Shown piece after piece: positions 15,826 to 24,690 of a stretch of DNA of 64,000 bases (positions within the stretch are counted from its first letter, which is position 1; each line of letters begins with the position of its first letter). The stretch comes from Roseiarcus sp963765375 (GTDB taxonomy: Bacteria; Pseudomonadota; Alphaproteobacteria; Rhizobiales; Beijerinckiaceae), in contig CAVXVZ010000001.1 of the NCBI GenBank assembly GCA_963765375.1, forward strand, positions 234,791-298,790, written 5' to 3'. The position numbers and the translations under genes are program-made. The notes beneath the pieces are model-generated. The model had not been told where the DNA came from. It ran no database searches and saw only the letters and a program-made list of their open reading frames with translations.

Positions 15826-16611
15826 ATGCGATTGACCGAGGGCTTACTCACAGTCGCGCTCGCAGTTGCGCCAGTTTGTGCGGCCAGCGGGCAAGATATG
15901 ATGCGCGGCCTCGACCTGTCCTCGCCGGACATGACGAAGGCGGAGATGACCCGCGCCGAGGTGGAAGCCGCGGTGGCGGCGGCGCCCGAGGGACATGGGG
16001 CGGATCTTTCGGGCAAGCGCCTTTCCGGGCTCGATCTTTCGAGGCTTGACCTGTCGGGAGTGAACTTTCGCGCGGCGCGGCTCAACCACGTGAACCTCGC
16101 GCATGGCAAGCTCGACGGGGCGACGCTGGACCAGGCATGGGCGCTTGGCATCGATCTTACCGGGGCCAGCCTCATCAAGGCGAGCCTGTTCGCGACGCAA
16201 ATGGCGGGCGCGCATCTCGACGGCGCCAATCTCACGGGCGCCCGCGTCACCGCCGATCTGACGGGCGCACACCTCGCCGCCGCCCGATTCGAAAACGCGG
16301 ATTGCAGCGCCGACGAGAAGAACCAGTCGATGGGCCTCATGCGGGCGACGTTCAAATCCGCGGACCTCAGCCGGGCCGATCTTTCCGGCGCCAATCTCGC
16401 GCGGGCGGACCTGCGTTTCGCCAAGCTTTCCGGCGCCAATCTCGCCGGCGCGACGCTGCGCGAAGCAGACGCAAGCGGAGCGGATCTGCGCGGCGCCCTT
16501 CTTAAGGACGCCGACGCCTCGGGCCTGGATGTGGATTCCGCCCGCATCGACAGCGCGAGCGTCCCCTATCTCGCCAAGGCGACTCATCTTGATCGCGCCT
16601 ATCGCGAGTGA
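15826..16611 (+). CDS. Exported pentapeptide-repeat protein
   Basis: 261 residues from ATG 15826 with GGAGGAAG upstream. Signal peptide to about residue 22 (VAPVCAASGQ). Most of the rest is A(D/N)LxG-type pentapeptide repeats (LSGANLARADL, LDGANLTGARV, ASGADLRGALL), which form a right-handed beta-helix. A short break at DCSADEKNQSMG divides the helix. It lies inside the methylotrophy island and follows the small gene at 15563. No partner or activity can be read from sequence. Confidence 0.8.
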   Translation: MRLTEGLLTVALAVAPVCAASGQDMMRGLDLSSPDMTKAEMTRAEVEAAVAAAPEGHGADLSGKRLSGLDLSRLDLSGVNFRAARLNHVNLAHGKLDGATLDQAWALGIDLTGASLIKASLFATQMAGAHLDGANLTGARVTADLTGAHLAAARFENADCSADEKNQSMGLMRATFKSADLSRADLSGANLARADLRFAKLSGANLAGATLREADASGADLRGALLKDADASGLDVDSARIDSASVPYLAKATHLDRAYRE

Positions 16612-16644
16612 GCCCGACCACCGCGCGTCGGCGGGGCGCGGACT

Positions 16645-17259
16645 CTATTGCGCGTCTTTGGCGGGCATGCGTGGCGGAGCGAGCGGCGAAAAATTGACGG
16701 TCTGATTGTCCCCGTGGGCAAACGCCGGATCGAGCGGACCGCCGGAAGACGGATCGCCGCCGCCGGTCGTCGTGATCGTCGATGGCGTGACTTCTCGAGC
16801 CGTGGCTTCCGCCGTCCCGCCTTGGCCATTACCGAAATCTGCCGTGCGACCTCCCTGCGGCTTGCCGTCCGCGCTCGCCCTTATCGCGGCTTCGGTCTTC
16901 TCTGCGAGCCTGGCGTTATATGGCAGGCGATAGGCCCGGGGCGCCCCACTCGGAAAGTTGTCGTCGTCAAGCGCCTCGACCCAGAGATGGATTGCGCCCG
17001 GTTCGCCCTCGAGGGAATGCGGCTCGATGATGCGCGCGCCCAGGAGCTTGAACTTCGGCGGCAACGGATCGATCGACGACCAGCCGAGCAGGCCGCGCGT
17101 CGCAAAGAAGCTCACGACATAGAAGGCGCTCGTCACCACGACGGCGCCCGCCTTCACCGGCCACGGGATCTTTGCGAAAACGCAGATGAGCAGCAGAAGC
17201 ACGCCGAGCAGGGCGTAGGCGATCGACAACCAAAGGATGATGTCGGTAAGGCTGGTCAC
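16645..17259 (-). CDS. Two-TM membrane protein in a TolQ-like operon, unknown function
   Basis: 204 residues from GTG 17259, overlapping the upstream gene as GTGA. Two hydrophobic helices at about residues 7-30 and 35-58 (VLLLLICVFAKIPWPVKAGA between them), followed by a soluble part with EPHSLEGEPGAIHLWVEALD and a long disordered Gly/Ser/Thr-rich tail. Third gene of the operon 18697-16645. No recognised domain. Topology suggests a membrane-anchored partner of the channel protein. Confidence 0.6.
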   Translation of the reverse strand: MTSLTDIILWLSIAYALLGVLLLLICVFAKIPWPVKAGAVVVTSAFYVVSFFATRGLLGWSSIDPLPPKFKLLGARIIEPHSLEGEPGAIHLWVEALDDDNFPSGAPRAYRLPYNARLAEKTEAAIRASADGKPQGGRTADFGNGQGGTAEATAREVTPSTITTTGGGDPSSGGPLDPAFAHGDNQTVNFSPLAPPRMPAKDAQ

Positions 17260-17924
17260 AGCTGCTTCACGTAGCCGGTTTTCGGGTCGATATCAGCGCC
17301 GTTGCGGCGCACATTGCGAAAGGTCTCCATCAGCGACTTCGGCCTGCTATTGACGTCGATGACCTTGCCGTCGGCGTCCAGCGTGAACCGCACCGCGGTC
17401 TTCTCGTCGCCGGTGTGATTGACAAAGACTGTGTTGTCGAAAATCACCTGCGCCGTCGGATTGAGTTTCTGGACCTTGACCGTCGCGGGCACCGGCGCGT
17501 TGGTCGTCGCCACGAAATGGCTGACGTTGACGGTGTACTCGCCGGGGACGATGCCGCGAATGGTGACGATCTCCTCGCGAATCGGCGAGGAGATCTTCTT
17601 GTCGTTGACCACGATAAAGTCGTTGGCTCCGCCGCGGTCGTCGCGGTCGAGCACCATGAAGCCCGCTTCGCGATGACGATACCAAGCGATGTTGCCCGCC
17701 GGATCCTGCACGAAGAGATCGAGATCGTCCGGATGGTTGTCCGGCCAGTCCATCGTCACAAGGAATTCGGCTTTCGAGTCAATCTTGCCGTCCTTCGCTT
17801 CTGGCGATATCGCGAGCAGCGCGAGAAAGAAGAGAAACGCGACGACCTGCAGCGCCTTGAACAGCATGACGCTGAAAGGATCGAACGGCTCCTCGCGCGG
17901 GTAAAGGCCGAATTCATCGATCAT
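17256..17924 (-). CDS. Single-TM protein with periplasmic domain, TolR-like topology
   Basis: 222 residues from ATG 17924: a short cytoplasmic start (MIDEFGLYPREEPFDPF), one TM helix at about residues 20-42, then a periplasmic domain with TMDWPDNHPDDLDLFVQDPA, a beta-rich segment, and FDNTVFVNHTGDEKTAV. It overlaps the TolQ-like gene by 11 nt. TolQ/ExbB channels pair with one-TM TolR/ExbD proteins; this has that topology, but the extracytoplasmic domain is not a recognisable ExbD. Probably an analogous partner with a distinct output domain. Confidence 0.65.
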   Translation of the reverse strand: MIDEFGLYPREEPFDPFSVMLFKALQVVAFLFFLALLAISPEAKDGKIDSKAEFLVTMDWPDNHPDDLDLFVQDPAGNIAWYRHREAGFMVLDRDDRGGANDFIVVNDKKISSPIREEIVTIRGIVPGEYTVNVSHFVATTNAPVPATVKVQKLNPTAQVIFDNTVFVNHTGDEKTAVRFTLDADGKVIDVNSRPKSLMETFRNVRRNGADIDPKTGYVKQL

Positions 17925-18555
17925 GCGCCTGTTCCGATGCCCCGTGCGCCCGTTCCAGCGCCGGAACGACGCGCGTCTCGGTGAGCGTAACCGCGCGCGA
18001 GAACACTTTCGCGGTCGCGGAATCGAGCATGTAGTACTGGATCTTCAACAAGATGGAGCCGACGAGGCCGGCAAGCGTCGTGTACATCGCTACCGCCATT
18101 CCGTCGCTCATCAGCCCCATCGAGGACTTCATCATCGACTTGTCGCTCGCGTCGAGCCCCGCGATTGGCGCGAGCATGATGATGAATCCAATGATCGTGC
18201 CGAGCAGGCCGAGCTTCATCAGCGTGTCGCTCGCGAAGCCGCCGAAACCGTTGGAGCCGCGCAAGCGATCAGCGAGCGAGCGCAAGAGCAGCGTCTGATC
18301 GAGCGGCCCGCGCCCCTGAGTACGCGCCTTCAACGCGAGGTCCCGTATGTGATCGCCGATGAGGCCGTGCGGGAGCGCGGCCGGATCATCGCCGGCGGCG
18401 AAATCCGAGCCCCACGCTTCGACGCGGCTCGCTGCTCGTCTTCCGGCCTCGCCTTCCCGCGAGACGGCGTTCGTGCGCCAGAGACAATGCAGCGACGCCC
18501 CGACGTAGAGCGCCGCGATCAGCGACGAAAGATAGGTGCGGTCCGAAGCGACCAT
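17914..18555 (-). CDS. MotA/TolQ/ExbB-type proton channel protein (N-terminus uncertain)
   Basis: From ATG 18555, 213 residues with the channel core KLGLLGTIIGFIIMLAPIAG and MSDGMAVAMYTTLAGLVGSI, the conserved proton-pathway helices of TolQ/ExbB. The same frame upstream encodes another TM segment (LIFTGATIFAAVLLWSPGL) reaching back to a TGA at 18694-18696, with only a CTG as possible start. Beyond that TGA the frame continues (LSFELGRVGQILRGTLA). So the N-terminus may extend to about 18680 or be interrupted by an in-frame stop. It heads a three-gene operon with two unknown membrane proteins. Confidence 0.7.
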   Translation of the reverse strand: MVASDRTYLSSLIAALYVGASLHCLWRTNAVSREGEAGRRAASRVEAWGSDFAAGDDPAALPHGLIGDHIRDLALKARTQGRGPLDQTLLLRSLADRLRGSNGFGGFASDTLMKLGLLGTIIGFIIMLAPIAGLDASDKSMMKSSMGLMSDGMAVAMYTTLAGLVGSILLKIQYYMLDSATAKVFSRAVTLTETRVVPALERAHGASEQAHDR

Positions 18556-18818
18556 CAGGCGAATAAGCCCGGGGCTCCACAGCAGGACCGCCGCGAAAAT
18601 GGTGGCGCCCGTGAAGATCAGCCAGCGCAGGAGCGGCGCACGATCCGCAGCGGACGATGCCGGCGCTTGTTGTGCAGGCAGGGTGAGGGGCCGTCATGCC
18701 AGCGTTCCTCTCAGAATCTGCCCGACCCTCCCGAGCTCAAAAGATAGCCCCGGCGCGTCGGCCGGCGCAAGTCGCCGATCCCGACAATCGTCGACCTCGA
18801 AACGTCGTTGCAAGCGCG

Positions 18819-19631
18819 CTAGGGCCGCGCGAGCAGGATCTCGCCTTTGCCGAGCGCCGCGAGATCACCGGCAAGGCGCCTCAACGGTCGGCGAAACAGC
18901 TTGGCAAGTTTCACGCTGGCTTGAGCGACGTAATCGGCCAATAGTCGCGCAGCGACGAGGTCGTGCTCGCCGCAGTCGCCGAAGGTCGGCGAAAGAAGCG
19001 TCGCGCCCCGCCCCAACAGGATTGTGCCGCGGCCCATCAAATAGCCCGGCAGGTCGCCCGCCTCCCCGCCAATCGCCAAAGTGCCTGCGATCATTCGACT
19101 GCCGGCGTAGGCGCCGGCGCGGCCCTCGATCAAAACGACGCCCCGCCTCAGCCTGTCGCCGGCGCGCTGGCCTGCGTCGCCACGTACATGCACGACGCCG
19201 CCGCTCATGCCGACCGTCTCGCCGCTCAACGGCCCTCCGAGCCGTTCGCCGGCGTCGCCCCGGATTTCCACCATTCCGCCCCTCATCCCCGAACCGGCAA
19301 ATGGGCCCGCTGCGCCGCGAATGGTCAATTGTCCGCCCGACATCAGGCGCCCCGCTTCGACGCCGACCTCGCCTTCGACGCGAATGGCTCCTGCGGACAT
19401 GCCCATGCCGACCCGATCGAAACGCTCGCTGCCGCCTTCAATGAGAATGGCGGCGGCATCGCCCTCGCGGATGCGGAAAACGTCTCCCGCCGTGACGCGG
19501 ACGCGCGTTGTCCCCAGTTCGATCCCGGCGATTTCCGCGGCCGTCTTGTTGGCGAGATTCTGCGGGGTCAACGACGAAAGATCCAGGCGCTGGGCCGGAG
19601 CCGCGCGCGACGTGAAGGTCAATGGCCTCAC
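18819..19631 (-). CDS. fhcC: Formyltransferase/hydrolase complex subunit C (FhcC)
   Basis: 270 residues from GTG 19631, overlapping fhcD's stop (GTGA). The body is a run of Gly-rich GxGxG-type repeats (MRGGMVEIRGDAGERLGG, MSGGVVHVRGDAGQRAGD) forming the beta-helix shared with FmdC and glutamate synthase alpha. Fhc hydrolyses formyl-methanofuran to formate, and FhcC is a structural subunit. Last gene of fhcBADC. Length and start (FTSRAAPAQRLDLSSLTP) are normal. Confidence 0.92.
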   Translation of the reverse strand: MRPLTFTSRAAPAQRLDLSSLTPQNLANKTAAEIAGIELGTTRVRVTAGDVFRIREGDAAAILIEGGSERFDRVGMGMSAGAIRVEGEVGVEAGRLMSGGQLTIRGAAGPFAGSGMRGGMVEIRGDAGERLGGPLSGETVGMSGGVVHVRGDAGQRAGDRLRRGVVLIEGRAGAYAGSRMIAGTLAIGGEAGDLPGYLMGRGTILLGRGATLLSPTFGDCGEHDLVAARLLADYVAQASVKLAKLFRRPLRRLAGDLAALGKGEILLARP

Positions 19632-20540
19632 GGCAGGAGATCCTTGAGGTGATAGTGGTGGCGGCCAAGCTTGCCGCCGTAGTTGCCGGCGCCGACGCGC
19701 AAGGCGCCACGGTCAGGGCCCAATTCAGCAATCGCGGCGAGCCCCGCGCGCATTGCTCGGGCGACGGCGTCGCTGGTGAGGCCATCGATGACGATTTCGA
19801 GCACAGAGGCGATCTCGGGGTCGAGAGCGCTCTCGACGGCGCCCTTCAAGGTCGGGCAATAGACGTCGTTGGTCGAAGCGCCCGCGCCCTTGTATTTCGA
19901 GCCGACCTTCGAGCCCGAGCGCGCGATGCCGCCCGGAAACGGCATAATGACGTCGCCGGCCCCGCGCATCGCCTTCACCGCTGCTTCGGTCGCCGCCAGA
20001 AGTCTTCGCCGCGCTGGCGCCCATGACGATGAGATTGCCGCCGCCGACTGCGCTCTTGGTGAGATAGGTGGTGGATTCGCAGACAAACTCTCCGTCCATA
20101 ACCGGCACGCGCCAGTAGCGGCGGGCGCCAAGCCGCTTGGCGATCTGCCAGCCATCGCCGAAAAAGCGGATCGCCGCGCCGAGCTTGAGCGTGTCTTCGC
20201 CCGCCTCGAGCCCGGCGAAACAGGCCGAGCCTGGGCTGGTCAGAACGCATTGCCCTACGCGATTTTGCAATTGTTTCTGCAACTCCGCGGTCGAGACAGC
20301 AAACAGGAGCACCCGCACGCCGGGCCGTCCATCCGGCGTATCTCGCGACGACCGGCGACTCTCCACTCCCGCCTCGCAGCCGCACCCGATCACCGAGGTC
20401 GCGAAACCCGTCATGGTCGTGGCCGCCTGCGCCGCCCAGCGCATGGTCGGCGCGGTGATGACGATCGCGGTCGCGCGCATGTCGAAAGCCTCCGCGAACG
20501 TGTCGTCGATCGCGACTCCGTTGACGGTCAGCGTGCGCAT
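19628..20540 (-). CDS. fhcD: Formylmethanofuran:H4MPT formyltransferase subunit FhcD (one apparent frameshift)
   Basis: ATG 20540 begins RTLTVNGVAIDDTFAEAFDM; the C-terminal half, in the other frame, has DVIMPFPGGIARSGSKVGSK and GNYGGKLGRHHYHLKDLLP. FhcD transfers the formyl group from H4MPT to methanofuran. The frames meet at GAAGTC 19999-20004: deleting one A gives GASAAKTLAATEAAVKAM and a normal 303-residue protein. The start lies inside the end of fhcA. It is an essential step of the pathway encoded here, so a real inactivation is unlikely. Confidence 0.88.
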
Positions 20541-22166
20541 GCCACGGACTTCGAACGGTTGCGGCCGGCCGACGGCGCCATCCGGCACGCGCATCAAATC
20601 GGACGGCAGTCCATAGCGTTCGTCGTAATATTCCCTCATTCGCCGTTGCATCGAAGCCTCGACGGCAGGCGCCGCGTGCAACGCCCGGCCGAACCGGTAG
20701 TGCGTCACCGCGCCGTCGCGCACCACAAGATCGCCGTCCTTGTAGACGCGAGCCGCCGCCCGAAACATTTGCGCGATGTCCTTGCCGGGACGGTAGAGGG
20801 CGACATCGGCGCGCGCGCCGACGCCGAGATGCCCGCGATTGGGAAGGCCCAGCAGTTTGGCAGGCGCCGCGCGGGTCATCGTCGCGATCTCGTTCAGCGT
20901 ATATTCACGCCTGAGCGACGGAAGCGTGGTCACCGCGACCGCGGCGGCCGGCAGACGCGACAGCCATTGAGCCCGCACGTCCTTGTCCATCAGCAGCGCG
21001 AAAATCTCAGGATATGCTGTAAATGGCGCGCCGTTCGGGTGATCGGTGGTGAAGAATACCCGCCAGGGATCGTCGACGAGCAGGAACAGCTCCAATCCGA
21101 CGGCGAATTGCACAGCGTTATGAAAACTGCCTGCGCGATATTCGTACGGGACGATGCCGGCGCCGTTCGCATCCCCGTCGAAGATCGCGTATTTCTTCGG
21201 CCGCGCCTGACCCCGGGCGGAGAATTGCCGCAGCACGTCGGATGAAACCGTCACCGTCTGCCCGAACATCACTTGCCCAACGTCGACGGTGACGTTCTTT
21301 GCCGCATTGACGGCTTCGGCGAGCCGGGGCGCTTCAGACGAGAAGCCCTGTGGGCCCTCTTTGCCGTAGCCGTAGAACTGGAGATGCGCCAAATGCAGCG
21401 GCAAGTCGTCCGCCGCTGCAATCGTCGTCAGCGCAGTTTCGTAGTTTCCGGGCAAGCCGAGATTATTGCAGTGAACATGCAGCGGATGCGGCGCGCCGGT
21501 CTCGTGGACCGCCCTCTGCAAAGCCTTGACGATCTGGCGGCTCGTCAAGCCGTAGAAGGGGACAACATCGTCAAACGAAAAGCTGCGCACATTTTCCTTG
21601 AACGCAGCGACGCCGCCCGCGTTGACGACCTTGATCCCGAGCGCCCGGGTCGTCTCAAGCGTCCAGGCGACGTGATCGCGGATCGCGCTCGCGCCCTGCC
21701 CGGAGCGCATCAGGCCGAGCAGGAAATCGTCATTGCCGAGAACGGTCAGGATGGCCTTGTCGATGATCGGAGTGTCGGCGAGCTCGAGGTGCGCGTGCAG
21801 CGCATGATGCGGCTCGACCGCCGGCTCGACCACCGTCGTGAAGCCCATCTGCGCGTAGAGGCAACCCGTCTCGAAGGTCGACCAGCCCGCGTTGGAGAGC
21901 GGCGTGGCCGCGGAACGGCGCGCATGGGCGCGATGCTGTTCGGGCAACATGAGGCGCGCGGTATTCACGTTTGCGCTCGCGATATGCGAATGGATGTCGA
22001 TGCCGCCAGCCATCGCCACGAGGCCGCTCGCATCCACTGTCTCGTCGGCTGTGGCGCCGTTCGGCGGGCGCGCAACGATCTCATCGCCGCGTATCCAAAG
22101 ATCGCCGATTTCGTCGCGCCGGTTCGCGGGATCGACGATATGCGCGCCTTGAATGTGGGTCAGCAT
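20528..22166 (-). CDS. fhcA: Formylmethanofuran hydrolase subunit A (FhcA), stop masked by an apparent frameshift
   Basis: An amidohydrolase-fold subunit: GGIDIHSHIASANVNTARLM, LHVHCNNLGLPGNYETALT and FFTTDHPNGAPFTAYPEIF carry the metal-binding His/Asp motifs. As written, the frame passes without a stop into FhcD, giving an FhcA-FhcD fusion. Deleting one base in GACTTC 20547-20552 gives instead FESVACAR and a TGA at 20528-20530, overlapping the fhcD start by 13 nt and giving 545 residues, the family's usual size. I take the fusion as an artefact. It overlaps fhcB by 7 nt. Confidence 0.9.
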
Positions 22167-23299
22167 GGTGAAGCGTTTGCCTCTTCGAGGCCGGCGCCGA
22201 TACGCGCGAGAACCTCGGCGACGCTCGGCGCCGCGCTGCGTCTCGCGGCGGCCACGGCAACCAGCGCCCCGGCGTCGGATGAGTGCACGACCCCGTCATG
22301 ATCGACGCCAGGACGTCCGATCGCGATACGAACATTCGGCTCCGAGGCGAATCGGATCGTTCGCTCGCACACCGCAATGAAGTTCACCGCGCTCCGCCAC
22401 GCCGGCGGGGCCGCTCCGAAGGCGGAGATCCACAATGCGCAATCCGTTTCCCCGGAAGCGACGAGGCGCTCGGCGTCGAAACGCCAGGGGTCGTGGACAG
22501 GGGCGCCGGCGCCGAACCCTGTTCGCATGGGGAACCCGGTCATCCAGCCGCAAGCAGCGAGCACGCCCGCGCCATTATCGGGCGCGGCCAGCGGCAAGGT
22601 CGAGAAACGGGTCGTCTCGTTCAAATCGCGCACCAACCCGTTGAGCATCTCGATCTCGAGCGCCCCGAGACTCGAGGCCGTCCAAACCGCCACCCCGAAG
22701 CGCGCGCCTTTCGCAATCGCCGCGAGCGCGTCGAGCGCGGGCAAAGGAAGCTGGGCTTGCGCGACACGACGTCCTTTGACCCGCGCGCGCAACGCCGCCA
22801 GGTTGGCGGCAAGCGTTGAGCCAAGGCCAGCGGCGACGACCTCGATATCGCCGCTGAACCCAGGAAGTTTCCCGTCGGCCTGCGGCGCCAGCCAAATGAT
22901 GCGGCGCGACACGTCCACACCTTCCGGCCTTGCCGGCGGCCGCAACAGCCGCTCGTTAAGACCAGGCCAGGTTTGCAGCAAGCCGTCGCCCACGAGCAGC
23001 ACGACGTCCACACGCACGCGCGCTTCGCCGGGCGCCATGAGCATGACGCCGGTTTCGCGCAGGCAGTCGAGATCCCGGATCAACTCCGCCGAATGCATAT
23101 GCTCGATGACGCCGCCGACCCGTTCGGCAAGCGCGATGGCCGCCCTCGCTCCCTCGATATCGGCGCCAAGTCCCGTGATGAGCGATTGACGGCTTTGCGC
23201 CAAAAGTCGAGCCGCGGCGGCAGCCGCGTCTTCCAGCGATGCGGGCGCTCCGTCAATCGACGCAGCGGCCTCGCCGCCGATTGGATCTTTCAGCGACAT
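22160..23299 (-). CDS. fhcB: Formyltransferase/hydrolase complex subunit B (FhcB)
   Basis: 379 residues from ATG 23299. Related to the molybdopterin subunit FmdB/FwdB of methanogens but lacking a molybdenum-binding Cys and iron-sulfur motifs, as expected of methylotroph FhcB. Recognisable stretches are RVGGVIEHMHSAELIRDL, ACGWMTGFPMRTGFG and the Ala-rich C-terminus. First gene of fhcBADC. Its promoter lies in the 272-nt divergent gap shared with orfY. Confidence 0.88.
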   Translation of the reverse strand: MSLKDPIGGEAAASIDGAPASLEDAAAAAARLLAQSRQSLITGLGADIEGARAAIALAERVGGVIEHMHSAELIRDLDCLRETGVMLMAPGEARVRVDVVLLVGDGLLQTWPGLNERLLRPPARPEGVDVSRRIIWLAPQADGKLPGFSGDIEVVAAGLGSTLAANLAALRARVKGRRVAQAQLPLPALDALAAIAKGARFGVAVWTASSLGALEIEMLNGLVRDLNETTRFSTLPLAAPDNGAGVLAACGWMTGFPMRTGFGAGAPVHDPWRFDAERLVASGETDCALWISAFGAAPPAWRSAVNFIAVCERTIRFASEPNVRIAIGRPGVDHDGVVHSSDAGALVAVAAARRSAAPSVAEVLARIGAGLEEANASPC

Positions 23300-23571
23300 G
23301 CGCTCCGCCCGATTGGCTCCGTGTCAGCCGAACATCGATGCCGGCGATCGCAGGCGACGTCCAGAATTTGAGAGTGGACTGGACAAATCGACAGTCCGCA
23401 GGTTCAATCGCGTCGCGATCGATTGCAGCCTAGCGGCAAACAATAACTCACTCCAAGGAAATGCCTAGCCCCGGCCGCCAACTTCGCTCCGCCTTCGCGC
23501 CGCCCGGATCATCCGCGGCCGCGACGCCCATCCGCTCTCCTGTCGAACGGCCGAGCATCGGCGTCGGGCCA

Positions 23572-24690
23572 ATGACCGACCGTCCGGCAATCATCGTCGC
23601 GGCCTATTCGGCGCGCGCGCTCGCGTCCGCCGCCAGCCGCGCTGGATTCGCTCCCCTGTCGATTGATGTTTTTGGCGACGAGGACACGAGGGAGACGAGC
23701 CCCGCCTCGGTGAAGCTCGACGGTGGACTGTCGGACGGGCTGACGCTCGACAAAGTCGTCGGCGCCGTTGAGATGATGATCAGCGCCCATCGTCCGATTG
23801 GGCTGGTCTATGGATCCGGCTTTGAGCATCAGCCGGAAACAATCGCTGCGATCGGCGGCAGGACACGGATATTCGGCAATGAAGCGGAAACCCTGAAGCG
23901 CGCCAAGGATCCGCTCGCGCTCGCGCGACTTTGCGAGGCGAATGGCGTGCGGCACCCCTCAATTTCGTTTGCGCCGCCAGACGAACTGGAACATTGGCTG
24001 ATCAAGAAACGGGGCGGCGCCGGCGGCGCCCATATTGCCGCGGCTGCAAGGGTAAGCGGCGCTTTGCCGGACTGCTATTTTCAACGTCGCGTTGCCGGAG
24101 AGAGCATTTCGGCGCTGTTTCTCGCGAGTGAGAGAAAGGCCGAAATCATCGGCCTCAGCGTGCAATGGACCGCGCCAACGCCCGGGTCGCCGTTTCGATA
24201 TGGCGGCGCCGCCGGACCCGTTGACGTCGACCTTGCGCAAACGCGAGAAATCGGTCGCGCAGTCGCCTTGGTCGCGTCTGAACTCGATCTCGTCGGTCTC
24301 AACAGCGCTGATTTTCTGATTTCGGCCGACGCGGTTTGGCTCATCGAGGTGAACCCGCGGCCGGGCGCCACGCTTGACGTGTTCGAATCGAACGAGGGCG
24401 CTCTGTTTGCACGTCACATCGCCGCCTGCGAGGGACGTCTAACACCGGCTTCGCGGAGCCTCCCGGTCAGGGCGGCCGAAATCGTCTACGCCCCCTGCGA
24501 TCTTCTGTTGCGCGAGGGCCGGAATTGGCCAGATTGGATGGTTGATCGACCGTCGCCCGGAACGCGCATCGCCGCCGGCGATCCCCTGTGCACCACGCTC
24601 GGCTCTGGCGCGACCCTCGAATTGGCGCGAATCTGCGCCAATGAGCGGGCGCGAAAAATCATCGCCCTCGTTCGGGAGGCGGAACATTGA
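23572..24690 (+). CDS. orfY: ATP-grasp protein of the H4MPT cluster (OrfY-type)
   Basis: 372 residues from ATG 23572, where the domain begins (RPAIIVAAYSARALASAASR). An in-frame ATG at 23461 with AAGGAA close by would add 37 low-complexity residues, so the start is not certain. ATP-grasp signature near the end: WLIEVNPRPGATLDVFE. It overlaps mch (TTGA). In Methylobacterium the gene upstream of mch, orfY, is needed for H4MPT-linked growth and is presumed to ligate an amino acid or similar group; the substrate is not proven. Confidence 0.78.
   Translation: MTDRPAIIVAAYSARALASAASRAGFAPLSIDVFGDEDTRETSPASVKLDGGLSDGLTLDKVVGAVEMMISAHRPIGLVYGSGFEHQPETIAAIGGRTRIFGNEAETLKRAKDPLALARLCEANGVRHPSISFAPPDELEHWLIKKRGGAGGAHIAAAARVSGALPDCYFQRRVAGESISALFLASERKAEIIGLSVQWTAPTPGSPFRYGGAAGPVDVDLAQTREIGRAVALVASELDLVGLNSADFLISADAVWLIEVNPRPGATLDVFESNEGALFARHIAACEGRLTPASRSLPVRAAEIVYAPCDLLLREGRNWPDWMVDRPSPGTRIAAGDPLCTTLGSGATLELARICANERARKIIALVREAEH

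Noticed and set aside
20528..22166. A genuine FhcA-FhcD fusion enzyme
   Set aside because: The junction lies at GACTTC; removing one base creates a stop and a normal-length FhcA overlapping fhcD.
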